A stretch of 64,000 nucleotides of DNA from Bradyrhizobium sp. Leo170 (GCF_004296405.1 NZ_PSRR01000002.1:27196-91195); one strand, 5' to 3'; numbered from the stretch's first letter, positions 26,079 to 35,820 are shown. The notes: a model not told the origin generated them from the sequence alone. Translations and numbers: made by a program.

Positions 26079-27140
26079 TCAGGCCGTGGCTCTGACCGGC
26101 GTTACAGAGGTTCGCCTCCCGGTCAGCGAAACGGGCCGGCCCTGGTCGGCAATCGAGCGTGATGCCGCCTCGAGAATTTCGATCACACGCAGGCCCGACA
26201 TGCCGCCGGAGATCGGGGGCAATCCAGTACGCACGCAATCGATAAAATGCTCGATCTCGGTCTGCAGCGCCTCCTTCGCGGAGATGTGAGGCGCCCACAT
26301 GTCGCCAGCCCGATATCCAATCCGGAATTGATGGGCGTCTTCGGACGGCTCGTCGAGGGTGATGCCCTTGTCATAGACCTTGATCTTCTCGGTCGGCTCA
26401 AGATCGTCATAGACGATCATCTTCTTGCTCCCGCCTACGAAGGTCTGACGGACTTTGATGGGCGAGAGCCAGTTGACGCTCACATGAGCCACGCACTTGC
26501 TATCGAAGAACAGCGTGATATGCGCCATGTTCTCCGGCGTGCCGGCCACATGGCAAGATCCCGTCGCCGAGACGGCCACGGGGTCCTCGTTCAAGATATA
26601 CTGAATGATCGAGACATCATGGACCGCAAGGTCCCATATGACGTTCACATCGCTCTGGAATAGGCCAAGGCTCGAGCGCGTGCTGTCGTAATAATAGATC
26701 TCGCCGAGCTCTTCCTTAAGCACCAGTTCGCGGATTTTCTGAACCGCCGGCGTATAGAGGAAGGTGTGGTCGACCATCAGCGTTAGCCTTCGCCGATCGG
26801 CCTCGTCGATAAGTCGGCGTACAAGATCCGCGCTTGGCGCCAGTGGCTTCTCCACCAGAACGTGCTTGCCGGCCTTCAGAGCTGCAAGCGCCAACTCGTA
26901 ATGCGTTCGCACCGGTGTGGCGATCGCGATCGCATCGATGCTCGGATCCTTGAGCAAGTCCTCGTAGCGGTCAGTGGTGGCCACGCCCGGGTAGAGGCGC
27001 GTGCTCGCCGCAAGCTTGCCCGGATCGAGGTCGGCGATCGCAACGAGGCGAGCGGAAGGGTTGTTGACGAAGTTGCGTACAAGATTCGGCCCCCAATAGC
27101 CGTATCCAACGACGCCCATACCAACGCGGATGTCTTGCAT
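26079..27140 (-). CDS. Gfo/Idh/MocA-family sugar-nucleotide oxidoreductase (WbpB/WlbA-like)
   Basis: Predicted to oxidise the 3-position of a UDP-sugar with NAD, preparing it for amination. The 353-residue protein has GMGVVGYGYWGPNLVRNF (Rossmann), the catalytic lysine in HVLVEKPLAPS, and WDLAVHDVSIIQYIL with the conserved Asp/His. Its closest look is to WlbA/WbpB of the UDP-2,3-diacetamido-uronate pathway. GAGGA lies 8 nt before the ATG. It heads the transcript that also carries Wzx, the acetyltransferase and the frameshifted aminotransferase. Confidence 0.87.
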   Translation of the reverse strand: MQDIRVGMGVVGYGYWGPNLVRNFVNNPSARLVAIADLDPGKLAASTRLYPGVATTDRYEDLLKDPSIDAIAIATPVRTHYELALAALKAGKHVLVEKPLAPSADLVRRLIDEADRRRLTLMVDHTFLYTPAVQKIRELVLKEELGEIYYYDSTRSSLGLFQSDVNVIWDLAVHDVSIIQYILNEDPVAVSATGSCHVAGTPENMAHITLFFDSKCVAHVSVNWLSPIKVRQTFVGGSKKMIVYDDLEPTEKIKVYDKGITLDEPSEDAHQFRIGYRAGDMWAPHISAKEALQTEIEHFIDCVRTGLPPISGGMSGLRVIEILEAASRSIADQGRPVSLTGRRTSVTPVRATA

Positions 27141-27336
27141 GAAAATGTCCTCAATTTCTTGGATATGAGATCAGTGACCGTGCTCCCGCAGCCAGCACCG
27201 CTGTAAACCTCTCGGCGCGTAGTCCACCAAGCTCGACGTCCATGACCGCTCGTTCGCGGTCACGGGCACCACCAGCAGGCGACTGGCATTGGATTCCAAC
27301 TTCATGAAATGCCCGATGTGCAATTTGTGTCTGCAA

Positions 27337-28755
27337 CTAGTATTCGCGGATACTTTCATCCAGGCCGCGAAGTAATGGATAGAGGAAATAGGACATCACG
27401 CTGCGCCGCCCGACTTTCATCTCGGCGGTCACCGCCATGCCGGCGATGAATTGAGCGCGCTCCGCCGGCAGCCGAAGGTGCGTATCGGACAAGTCGACCA
27501 ATACGCGGTAATAGGGAGCGGTCGGACGGTGCGCACCTTCGGCTTTCGGATCCGGCGGGAACGAGTCCTGGCTGATGACGGCTACCTCGCCTTTGGCTGT
27601 CCCGTATTTCTGGAACGGAAAGGCATCAAACTTGATCCGGACAGGCTGGCCGACCGAAACCTGGCCGACGTCTTTGCCCTCGACATTAACCTCGGCCCGC
27701 AGCGGCACATCGCGGGGAACAAGTACGAACATCGGCTCGGCCTCACGGGCGACCGAACCGACAGTTCGGTTGGCAATATCGAGCACGATTGCATCGGCCG
27801 GCGCCTTCAACACGATCAACTGCCGGCGAAGCTCAGCCTTCTTCAGATCTTCCGCCGCGCTATCCCGCTTCGCCAGCGTCTCCACGAGGTCCTGATAAGC
27901 CGTCTTGCGAAAATCCTCGGCGTAGACCTTCTGGTCCGCCTCGGCTTTGTCGAGACGATGCGTATAATCGGCGATATTGCCGCGGACGCGGGCCAGATTG
28001 CTTTCGACATCGAGGCGAGCATCGCGCGACAGCAGCAAGTTCAGCTTCGAGCCGACTTCCTTGTCCATCAGCGTCGCGCGCATGACCTCGATCGATTTCA
28101 TCGTTTCGAGCCGCTGAAGCAGCACTGTCTCTTCGTTCTCCGCAGTCTTCAGATTGGCGCGTGCGGACGCAATTTGCGCTTGATAGTTCTCCACCTGCGC
28201 ATCGTAGGCCGCCTGGCGTTGCAGAAACATCTTGCGCTGCAGGACCTGGTCGGCGTTGGCGGATTCGCCGACCACATACTCCTCACGATTCAACTCAGCC
28301 TTGAGACGGTCAATTGCGGCATTGAACACACCGACCTTGCTGCTCAACTGGTCGAGATCCGCCTGCGAGAATGTCGGATCGAGCGTCGCCAGCAGGTCGC
28401 CGCGATTGACCCGGTCGCCGGGCTTGACATGTATCTCGCGGATGACAGAGGTCTCGAGCGGCTGGACGACGAGATTGGGGCGCGTGGTGACCAGCTTGCC
28501 CTGCGCCGTCACGATCATGTCAACCTGCGACCCCGCGGCCCAGCCGATCGCGGTGAGTATCAGAGCCAGGACGCAATAGAGCGTCACGCGGGCGATCCGC
28601 GGCGGCGCCCGATGCTCGACCTCGATCGCGTCGGATTGGAATTCCGTCACTACCTGCGGCCGGCGCCTGGTGGGCCGGAATAGCCCGCGCCGCCGCCGTT
28701 CGGTCGTCCGCACCGGAGCGTTTGCATCGCTGCCGGATTTCTCAGGCTTGGTCAT
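27337..28755 (-). CDS. Type I secretion membrane-fusion protein (HlyD/PrtE family)
   Basis: A periplasmic adaptor linking the ABC exporter to a TolC-like outer-membrane channel. The 472-residue protein has one N-terminal transmembrane helix (about residues 55-79, LYCVLALILTAIGWAAG), a lipoyl half-motif (IHVKPGDRVNRGDLLATLD), a long coiled-coil hairpin (about 120-330) and the HlyD signature region near KVGRRSVMSYFLYPLLRG. The ATG at 28755 overlaps the TGA of the ABC gene (ATGA), showing translational coupling; 16 further codons are open upstream. No outer-membrane channel gene is nearby. Confidence 0.9.
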   Translation of the reverse strand: MTKPEKSGSDANAPVRTTERRRRGLFRPTRRRPQVVTEFQSDAIEVEHRAPPRIARVTLYCVLALILTAIGWAAGSQVDMIVTAQGKLVTTRPNLVVQPLETSVIREIHVKPGDRVNRGDLLATLDPTFSQADLDQLSSKVGVFNAAIDRLKAELNREEYVVGESANADQVLQRKMFLQRQAAYDAQVENYQAQIASARANLKTAENEETVLLQRLETMKSIEVMRATLMDKEVGSKLNLLLSRDARLDVESNLARVRGNIADYTHRLDKAEADQKVYAEDFRKTAYQDLVETLAKRDSAAEDLKKAELRRQLIVLKAPADAIVLDIANRTVGSVAREAEPMFVLVPRDVPLRAEVNVEGKDVGQVSVGQPVRIKFDAFPFQKYGTAKGEVAVISQDSFPPDPKAEGAHRPTAPYYRVLVDLSDTHLRLPAERAQFIAGMAVTAEMKVGRRSVMSYFLYPLLRGLDESIREY

Positions 28756-30974
28756 GCGATCTGCTTCGTCTGCTGGTTCCAGAGATGTCGGTAAATCATG
28801 CACTTCGAAAGCAACCGGTCGTGATGATCGACGTCGACGATCCGGCCGCGGTCGATCACGAGAATCTGGTTCGCGTCTGCGAGCATCGACAGCCGGTGCG
28901 AGACGATGATGACGGTACGCCCCTCAGCGATACGGCGCAGGTTGCGCCGGATGATCATCTCGCTTTCGGAATCGAGCGCGCTCGTTGCCTCGTCCAGAAT
29001 CAGGATGCGCGGGTTGACGATCAGCGCCCTCGCGATCGCGAGACGCTGCTTCTGTCCGCCCGACAGGTTCGAGGCATCCTCCTCCAGCATGGTGTCGAAG
29101 CCTCGCGGGAGCCGTTCGATGAATTCATCGGCTCCTGCGAGCTGGGCCGCGCGGACGACCTCTGCAAAGGTCGCGTCGCGCTTCACGCAGGCGATATTGT
29201 CGCGAACCGTGCCGCGAAACAGGAAATTATCCTGCAAGACCAATCCGAGATTTTGGCGCAGATGGGCGAGATCGAGCTCCCTCGAATCGTATCCGTCGAC
29301 GCGCAGCAGGCCCTGCTGCACCGGATACATCCCGGAAATGAGCCGCGTTAGCGTGGTCTTGCCGGAGCCGCTTCGGCCGACGATCCCGAATATCGATCCC
29401 GGGGCGATGGAGAACGAGACATCATCCAGCGCCGGCGCGCCTTCCGAGCCGTAGCGGAACGAGACATTCTCGAACTCGATCTTGCCGGCGAAGTCGGGCC
29501 GCAGCCCCTCGCGATTACCATCGCGTTCGGGCTTCTGGTTCATCACCTCGCCCAGCATCTTCACCGCCAGCGCGACTTCCTGATATTCATGAACCATGGT
29601 CACCAACTGGACCAGCGGTCCCGACACGCGCCCCGCCAGCATATTGAAGGCGACCAGCGCGCCAATGGTCATCTCGCCGCTGAAGACGTCGAGCGCTCCA
29701 AAGGAGATGATGCCGAGCGTCATCATCTTCTCAAGAAATCCGGTGGTCGACTGGGCGGCGGCAGAAATCTTCTCGACGCCGAATCGCATCGTCACCGACT
29801 GGGCGCAGCGATCGTCCCAGACCCTGCCCTGCAGCGGCTCCATCGCCAGCGACTTCACCGTGCGCATGCCGTGCACGGTCTCGACCAGCAGAGCCTGACG
29901 CGCACCTTCCGCTTGGTAGAGATTATAGAGACGGCGCCGGAACGGTCCCATCAGCAGCGCAACGACCATGCCGCTCGCGGCAGTGAAGGCCAGCACCATG
30001 CATGTCAGTTTGACGCTGTAGAACGCCAGCACCGGGAGGAAGACGAACAGCGACAGCGCGTCGAGCGTGGTCAGGAACAGACGGCCGGTCAGGAACTCGC
30101 GAATTCGCGCCGCCTGCTGCATGTGCTTCACCAGGACGCCGGCCGAAATGTGCTCAAAGAAAGTCACGGGCAGGCCAAGGAGGTGACCGAACGTCTTGGT
30201 CGCCACCCGGATATCGACCTTGTTCGTCGCATAGAGCAAAAGATAGCGTCGCAGAAAGCCGAATATCGCGTCGAACGCCAGCGCGGCAGTCGCACCGGCT
30301 GCCAGCACATAGAGCGTAGTGAAGCTCTCGTGCACAAGGACCTTGTCGATGACGAGCTGGAAGAAGATCGGTGTCGCGAGCCCCAGTGCATAGAGCATGA
30401 TGGCGGCGATCGCGACGTCGACAAACAGGCGCCACTGACGGGCCAGTTCGGGGATGAACCAGCGCAGCCCAAACGCCGGCCGATGGTCCGAAGCAAGCCG
30501 CTCGCGCTTGATCAGGATGGCCTCGCCACCCCATCGGGTGCAGAACGTATCCCTGTCGACGATCAGAGGCTCGTCCCGGCGCTCGGCGAGCGGATCGAAC
30601 ACGCTAACTGCTTCCGCACCATCGGCTCCCTGCCCTGCCCCGAGAACGACGATCCAGTTGCCGTTCGAAAGTCGGAGCAGAGCCGGATAAGCCTCTCCCA
30701 ACCGAAACAGCGCCCCCCAGTCAAGCTGCGTGCGCGTTGCGCGCATGCCCGCTTCCTTCGCCATGCGCAGCAGTCGAGTTGCCGAGACGGGAACCCCGTC
30801 GATGGCGTAGCTGTGCTTGAGCCGCTCAACCGGCAGATCGACGCCGTGATAGGCGGCGACCTTTGCGAGACATTCAAGTTCTGTCCGCAAGGCCGGGCGC
30901 AAGGTCTCGTCGGCGCTCACAGGCGACGCTTCCGCGCCCGTGAGGTCGGCTTCAACGGAAATTGCTTGAGACAT
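28752..30974 (-). CDS. Type I secretion ABC transporter with C39-like domain (HlyB family)
   Basis: A 740-residue exporter. Residues 30-155 form a C39 peptidase-like domain. The catalytic DCG cysteine is absent (ELECLAKVAAYHGV instead of a Q..DCG..CL pattern), as in HlyB, where the domain binds substrate without cutting. Residues 170-470 are six transmembrane helices, and 500-740 the ATPase, with Walker A GRSGSGKTTL (about 533), signature LSGGQKQRLAIARAL (about 633) and ILILDEATSALD. It overlaps the small gene upstream by 23 bp and the HlyD gene by 4 bp. No unambiguous substrate lies next to this pair; the RTX-like protein at 1211 has its own PrtD-like exporter. Confidence 0.92.
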   Translation of the reverse strand: MSQAISVEADLTGAEASPVSADETLRPALRTELECLAKVAAYHGVDLPVERLKHSYAIDGVPVSATRLLRMAKEAGMRATRTQLDWGALFRLGEAYPALLRLSNGNWIVVLGAGQGADGAEAVSVFDPLAERRDEPLIVDRDTFCTRWGGEAILIKRERLASDHRPAFGLRWFIPELARQWRLFVDVAIAAIMLYALGLATPIFFQLVIDKVLVHESFTTLYVLAAGATAALAFDAIFGFLRRYLLLYATNKVDIRVATKTFGHLLGLPVTFFEHISAGVLVKHMQQAARIREFLTGRLFLTTLDALSLFVFLPVLAFYSVKLTCMVLAFTAASGMVVALLMGPFRRRLYNLYQAEGARQALLVETVHGMRTVKSLAMEPLQGRVWDDRCAQSVTMRFGVEKISAAAQSTTGFLEKMMTLGIISFGALDVFSGEMTIGALVAFNMLAGRVSGPLVQLVTMVHEYQEVALAVKMLGEVMNQKPERDGNREGLRPDFAGKIEFENVSFRYGSEGAPALDDVSFSIAPGSIFGIVGRSGSGKTTLTRLISGMYPVQQGLLRVDGYDSRELDLAHLRQNLGLVLQDNFLFRGTVRDNIACVKRDATFAEVVRAAQLAGADEFIERLPRGFDTMLEEDASNLSGGQKQRLAIARALIVNPRILILDEATSALDSESEMIIRRNLRRIAEGRTVIIVSHRLSMLADANQILVIDRGRIVDVDHHDRLLSKCMIYRHLWNQQTKQIA

Positions 30975-31278
30975 TGGGGGACCGTGGGCTGTTGGGCGGT
31001 TCGCGATCCGTCGAAGTGGTCGGGGCCTGGCCGGCCTGTCCTTTCGGCGGATTGCGCCGCACCGCGCCGGCGTCGACCAATCCCTGCAGCGCGTTCTGCA
31101 TCACCTCGACTGAGTTCGCGAACGACTCCACGGAAAAGATCAGCCTTTGCCGGAACACCTTCTTCGGCGCATTGTTGGCGTCGCGTTCGGTCGGCGAAAG
31201 GCTGACCAGATCGACACGGACGATCGATCCGCCAATGGTGATCTCTTCCACCCCGTCAGTATAGAGCTCGTCGTGCAT
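30952..31278 (-). CDS. Small unknown protein coupled to the HlyB-type transporter
   Basis: A 108-residue protein starting MHDELYTDGVEEITIGGS, with GGAGG 5 nt upstream of ATG 31278 (an in-frame ATG seven codons earlier lacks such a site). It has a compact N-terminal alpha/beta-looking half and a proline-, serine- and threonine-rich tail. No signal peptide or membrane segment. Its last 23 bases overlap the start of the HlyB gene, so the three genes form one unit. I recognise no family. Possible roles are cytoplasmic chaperone or accessory factor for secretion; this is inference from context. Confidence 0.75.
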   Translation of the reverse strand: MHDELYTDGVEEITIGGSIVRVDLVSLSPTERDANNAPKKVFRQRLIFSVESFANSVEVMQNALQGLVDAGAVRRNPPKGQAGQAPTTSTDREPPNSPRSPNVSSNFR

Positions 31279-31998
31279 CAAAGCCTCCAATGCTGCCAAC
31301 TTCAGCCCCGCGCCGACCTGCAGCCAGGGGATCGACGCTGACGGTAGTCACGGACCTGGAGCGGCCGAGCGAGAACCGGGCTGTTTTGCTTCGATATCCG
31401 TCCGGCATCCGCGGAAATGGCGGGAAGCCGAAAAGCTGGGCATCGGAGTCCTCAAACAAGCCGCATGGTTCCCCGTCTCAGCATCTCCAACACCCGAAAT
31501 GACCAACCGGATACTCCGGCAATAAATAAAGATCGCAGCAAATTAAATGTCAATCGATTATGTCGCTATCACACGACATATATATTATCTCGGACGTTAC
31601 CGATCGCTGAATCTAGATTCGGGGAACCGCCACGCAGCTTCCGCTCAACCCATTCACGAACAAGCCTGTTTCCTGGCTGAATGAAGATTTTACTACAGAG
31701 TAAGCCTTAATTCGCTTATGGCGGCCACGGACGAACCTCCCGCTCTCCGCGATTTTGCGGAGATGCTTGCGGAGATTACTCAAACGTCCCACACATTAAA
31801 TAGCCGCGAAAAATACCCGCGAACGGCCACATTCAGCATCCGCAAATTAACCATCTTACATTTAATTTGAACAAACCACATTTTCCGGTATATTTATTAA
31901 GTGCAGGGCAGCACGGCGCCCGGCATTCGGCGGGCCATGCCAAAACTTACGCTGGCGGCGGCACGGCGGGATTCACAGGTGGCGGAGGCGAACACCGA
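31279..31998. other. Long divergent regulatory region between the T1SS operon and wzc
   Basis: No convincing gene. Holds CAAATTAAA at 31539-31547, AT-rich stretches at about 31505-31590 and 31790-31900, and the dyad at 31843-31869. Small open frames here lack ribosome sites and family features. Promoters for the minus-strand secretion operon and the plus-strand wzc-wza transcript must lie here. Confidence 0.6.
31843..31869 (+). promoter_or_regulatory. Dyad CAAATTAA-N11-TTAATTTG in the wzc leader
   Basis: A perfect 8-nt inverted repeat with an 11-nt spacer, about 130 bp upstream of the chosen wzc start. Same arms and spacing as at 15953-15979 upstream of the wzc relic. Candidate operator for a dimeric regulator of exopolysaccharide export genes. 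Confidence 0.55.
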
Positions 31999-34332
31999 AT
32001 GCTCCAGAGCAACATGCTGCAACCCGACAGGCTTCGCGCACCCGCCTACAACGATGTGGCCGAGAGCGGAGGGATCGGCGAACTCATTAATACCGCTCTT
32101 GCATTCCTGCGACGTCAGTACGTCGTGATCATTCTTGCAACCGTACTCGGCATGGCCGCGTGCCTGATCTATCTGCGGATCACGCCGCCGACCTATACCG
32201 CCCTGGTCCAGGTCATGCTCGAGAATAGTGCCAAGGCGCAATTCATCCGGCAACAATCGATCTTGGCTGAGCCGGCCTTCGACCGCAGTCTGTTCGAAAC
32301 TCAGGTAGAGGTCCTCAAATCGAGAGGGCTGGCAGTCCAGATCATCACTCAGTTCAACCTTGCCGACGACCCCGATTTCAAGCCATCGCCGCGGTCATTG
32401 CCGTCTGTGTTTCAGCGAGTTCGTGCTGTATTTGGATTGTCTCCGCCGCAGGATCTGCAACCGCCTCCGCCGAGCGAGCCGCAGGATGGCCTCATCAGTG
32501 CGTTTCAGGGCCGCGTCTCAGTAAACCGGATCAGCTTCAGCGATCTGATCGAGATCGGCTACAGTTCGAGCGACCCAGTACGAGCGGCCGAGATCGCCAA
32601 CGCGATCGCGAGCGTCTATCTTGCCGATCAGGAAAAAGCGAGGCAGGAGACAAATCGGCGGGCAAGGGAATGGATGCAGCAGAGGCTACAGGAGCTCGGA
32701 GAGCAGGCCCTCGTTGCTGAACGCGCGGTCAGTGCCTACAAGTCCAAGAACAACGTCATTTCCTCCGGGGGAAGGCCGATCGACGAGCAGCAGGTCTCGG
32801 ACCTCAACGGCCGACTGGTCGCCGCGCGCGCGCAAACGTCCGAGGCGTTGGCGAAGTTGAACCGCTACGAGGCAATTCTGGAAGCCAACCCGGCGAACTC
32901 GCCATCGATCGGCAATTTGGATGCAGGGGGCGCGGATGCACTTAACAGCCCCATCATCACCAATCTTCGCCAGCAATATCTAGAGCTCGAACGGCGCGTC
33001 GCCGAGTGGGCGCCACGTTTTGGCCGCGACCACGCCGCGGTGGTAAACTTACGAAATCGGATGCGCGAGCTTCGCGGGTCGATCCTCGACGAGGTCAAGC
33101 GGTATGCGGAGACGAGCCGGAGCGAATTAGAGGTCGCCAAGCAACGGCAGCAGGAGATTGAGAAGCGAATGGCGGAGGCTGTGGAGCAGTCGCGCACGAC
33201 AAACCTGGCCGAGATCACAATACGCGAATTGGAAAGCAAGGCGAAAAGCTTGCGCAGCCTGCACGATACGTTCCTGCAGCGCTATGTGGGCTCGGCGCAG
33301 CAAGAAGGTTTTCCTATCGCGGAAGCGCGGGTGATGTATCCCGCGGTGCCGCCGCAGAGCAAGAGCAAACCGAAGGGATCAGTCATCATGATGATGGGTC
33401 TATTCGGCGGCCTTGGGCTGGGCTTGGGGCTCGGCCTGTTCAGGGAAATGATGGATCGCGTCTTCCGTACGTCCTCGCAGATCGAAACCACGCTGGGATT
33501 ACCGTGCCTGTCGCTGGTGCCGGCATTGCGGGCCGAAAAGCGGTCGTCGACAGCAAAGGCAGCGTCATGGAACTCCGATCATGACATGCGGCAGCGAAAG
33601 ATTTCCACCGGTTCGACATTTCACAGGACCATCATCGGCAAGCCATTATCTCGGTACGCTGAGTCGATCCGCGCCATCAAACTCGCTATAGACCTCAATC
33701 CCAGCAAAGCCTCCAATCAGGTGATTGGCATCACCTCGGCCTTGCCCAATGAGGGTAAGACAACGGTCGCAGCCTCGCTCGCCCAGCTCATCGCCCATAG
33801 CGGCAAGAGCGTCATCGTCGTCGATTGCGACCTCCGAAACCCATCGCTTTCCGCCAGCCTCGCCGCGAACGCCACTACAGGCATCGTAGACGTCGTCACC
33901 CAGGGGAAGCAGATCGAGGAGACGATCTGGCGCGATCCGAAAACCAATCTGGCATTCCTGCCCGCCATCAGCCGGACACCGGTGCTTCACACCAGCGAGA
34001 TGCTGGCGGCGGATTCGATGCGCAAGCTGTTCGATCAGCTAAGATCGACGTATGACTACGTCATCGTCGATCTTCCGCCACTGACCCCCCTGGTCGATGT
34101 GCGTTCGACGACAAGCTTCATCGACTGCTTCGTCCTGGTGGTGGAATGGGGACAGACGAAGGTCGACGTCGTCAAGCATGCGCTGCACACCGCCCCCAAT
34201 ATCCACGAGTGCCTCATCGGAGCGGTTCTCAACAAGACCGACATTAAGGCGATGTCTCGCTACGACACGCACCGCAGCGACTACTATCGCGACGATCATT
34301 ATATCCGCTACGGGCTGACCGTCTCCAACTGA
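31999..34332 (+). CDS. Wzc-type polysaccharide co-polymerase with BY-kinase domain
   Basis: Controls chain length and, through cyclic autophosphorylation, couples polymerisation to export by Wza. The 777-residue protein has TM1 (about 41-59), a periplasmic Wzz domain with long coiled coils, TM2 (about 460-482, GSVIMMMGLFGGLGLGLG) and a cytoplasmic BY-kinase. The kinase has Walker A ALPNEGKTT (about 580), Walker A' VIVVDCDLRNP and Walker B YVIVDLPPLTPLVD. The tail holds a tyrosine cluster (YDTHRSDYYRDDHYIRYG) for autophosphorylation. ATG 31999 has GGAGG upstream; the TTG at 31867 would give 44 more residues. It is followed by wza. Confidence 0.92.
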   Translation: MLQSNMLQPDRLRAPAYNDVAESGGIGELINTALAFLRRQYVVIILATVLGMAACLIYLRITPPTYTALVQVMLENSAKAQFIRQQSILAEPAFDRSLFETQVEVLKSRGLAVQIITQFNLADDPDFKPSPRSLPSVFQRVRAVFGLSPPQDLQPPPPSEPQDGLISAFQGRVSVNRISFSDLIEIGYSSSDPVRAAEIANAIASVYLADQEKARQETNRRAREWMQQRLQELGEQALVAERAVSAYKSKNNVISSGGRPIDEQQVSDLNGRLVAARAQTSEALAKLNRYEAILEANPANSPSIGNLDAGGADALNSPIITNLRQQYLELERRVAEWAPRFGRDHAAVVNLRNRMRELRGSILDEVKRYAETSRSELEVAKQRQQEIEKRMAEAVEQSRTTNLAEITIRELESKAKSLRSLHDTFLQRYVGSAQQEGFPIAEARVMYPAVPPQSKSKPKGSVIMMMGLFGGLGLGLGLGLFREMMDRVFRTSSQIETTLGLPCLSLVPALRAEKRSSTAKAASWNSDHDMRQRKISTGSTFHRTIIGKPLSRYAESIRAIKLAIDLNPSKASNQVIGITSALPNEGKTTVAASLAQLIAHSGKSVIVVDCDLRNPSLSASLAANATTGIVDVVTQGKQIEETIWRDPKTNLAFLPAISRTPVLHTSEMLAADSMRKLFDQLRSTYDYVIVDLPPLTPLVDVRSTTSFIDCFVLVVEWGQTKVDVVKHALHTAPNIHECLIGAVLNKTDIKAMSRYDTHRSDYYRDDHYIRYGLTVSN

Positions 34333-34428
34333 AGCGGATTCGATACCTGTCGGGGATCGGGCGCCCCCGCCCCTCCCCGCCATGTTGCATATCGGCAACA
34401 AGCACCGGTTGCATTTCAGATTAACGCG

Positions 34429-35757
34429 ATGATTCGCTGGCCTGAATCGCGTATTAATGTACCTTACCCCTACTGGGACGACTTGGGGATAATCACCATT
34501 ATTGCGCTGCAAACATGTGGGAGGATCGTTGCTGGCCTCCTGGCGCTATCTTGTGCCGGGTGCATTATCACGCCTGGATCCGGCCCGCTGGCGACGGATG
34601 TCCGATCGGCGTCGGAAGGGCTTGAGCCTGCCACCCTCCCCTACGCCCTGGTCAAGCTGACGCCCGAGGTTGTCGAAGTCCTCGGCCGCTATACGCCAAG
34701 GCTGTCCTCGGCCTTTGCCGACAGGGCGCCGGCGAAGGCGTTCCGCTTCGGCGTGGGCGACACGGTGAGCATCACGATATTCGAATCCGCAGCCGGCGGC
34801 CTGTTTACATCGGACGCCGGCGTCCGCGCCGGCAACTTCGTTACGGTTCCAAACCAGGCGGTGGACGAGAAGGGATATATTGCCGTTCCGTACGCGGGCA
34901 CGATCCGGGCGCTGGGCCGCACCCCATCGGAGATCCGTGACGAGGTCACGGATAAGCTCAAGGGCCGAGCCCTCGAGCCGCAGGTCGTCGTGGCTCTGGC
35001 CGAGCAGAACACGTCCTTGGTCAGCGTGCTTGGCGACGTGCGCAACGCCGGCCGCTTTCGTGCGAGTCCGTCCGCCGAGCGCATCATCGACACCATCGCG
35101 CGCGCCGGCGGACCTGCGACGCAAGGCTATGACATGTGGGTCTCGCTCGAGCGCAAGGGACACCGGGCTAGCGTCCCGTTCGGCGCATTGATGTACGAGC
35201 CTTCCAACAACATCTACGTGTTGCCGAACGACGTCATCTATCTCTACAGCCAACCGCAGACCTTCGTCGCGTTCGGTGCGTCCGGCCTGCAGGGGCAATT
35301 CAAGTTCGATGCGTGGCGCATCTCGCTAGCCGAGGCGGTAGGCAAGCAGGGCGGCATGAACGATGGATTGGCTGATCCGTCGTCGGTCTTCCTGTATCGG
35401 GGCGAGACGCGCGAGGTGGCCAAGGAAATGGGCGTCGATTGCAGGCCCTTTAAGGGTCCGATCATTCCTATAGTTTATCTGATCAATTTCCGCGATCCTT
35501 CGGGTTATTTCCTCGCTCAAACCTTTGAAATGCGGAACAAGGACGTCATCTACACGTCCAACTCTGCCACGGTCGAAACCACCAAGTTCCTGAATTTCGT
35601 GCGAACGGTCCTGGCCACGGCAAACGACCCGATCATCTACGCGACCAACGGCTACGCACTCAAGGCCGCCACCGCGGGCGGAACAAGCACGGTGATCACG
35701 ACACCGACGCCAATTACTTCACCATCGGTCACAATTACACCAGCGATCACTCGGTGA
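34429..35757 (+). CDS. Wza-like outer-membrane polysaccharide export protein
   Basis: Forms the periplasmic/outer-membrane channel that exports the polymer. The 442-residue protein has an N-terminal hydrophobic signal (IVAGLLALSCAGC) with C44 as probable lipidation site; the lipobox is loose, with Cys rather than Leu at -3, followed by ITPGSGP as in other Wza proteins. The Poly_export domain (FRFGVGDTVSITIFE) is at about 100-190, followed by SLBB domains (NTSLVSVLGDVRNAGRF; QTFVAFGASGLQGQF). The C-terminus is Thr/Pro-rich. It lies 96 bp downstream of wzc. Confidence 0.9.
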   Translation: MIRWPESRINVPYPYWDDLGIITIIALQTCGRIVAGLLALSCAGCIITPGSGPLATDVRSASEGLEPATLPYALVKLTPEVVEVLGRYTPRLSSAFADRAPAKAFRFGVGDTVSITIFESAAGGLFTSDAGVRAGNFVTVPNQAVDEKGYIAVPYAGTIRALGRTPSEIRDEVTDKLKGRALEPQVVVALAEQNTSLVSVLGDVRNAGRFRASPSAERIIDTIARAGGPATQGYDMWVSLERKGHRASVPFGALMYEPSNNIYVLPNDVIYLYSQPQTFVAFGASGLQGQFKFDAWRISLAEAVGKQGGMNDGLADPSSVFLYRGETREVAKEMGVDCRPFKGPIIPIVYLINFRDPSGYFLAQTFEMRNKDVIYTSNSATVETTKFLNFVRTVLATANDPIIYATNGYALKAATAGGTSTVITTPTPITSPSVTITPAITR

Positions 35758-35794
35758 TTCGGCGGGCTTATGCCCGGCGACGCTGCCGGCACGG

Positions 35795-35820
35795 CATGAT
35801 CTCCGGGAGGAGATCATGCG
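35795..35820 (+). terminator. Hairpin after the wza-like gene
   Basis: Perfect 11-nt arms (GCATGATCTCC / GGAGATCATGC) around a 4-nt loop, 38 bp after the wza stop. There is no T-run, so it may be a rho-assisted terminator or a 3' stabilising hairpin. Confidence 0.55.
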
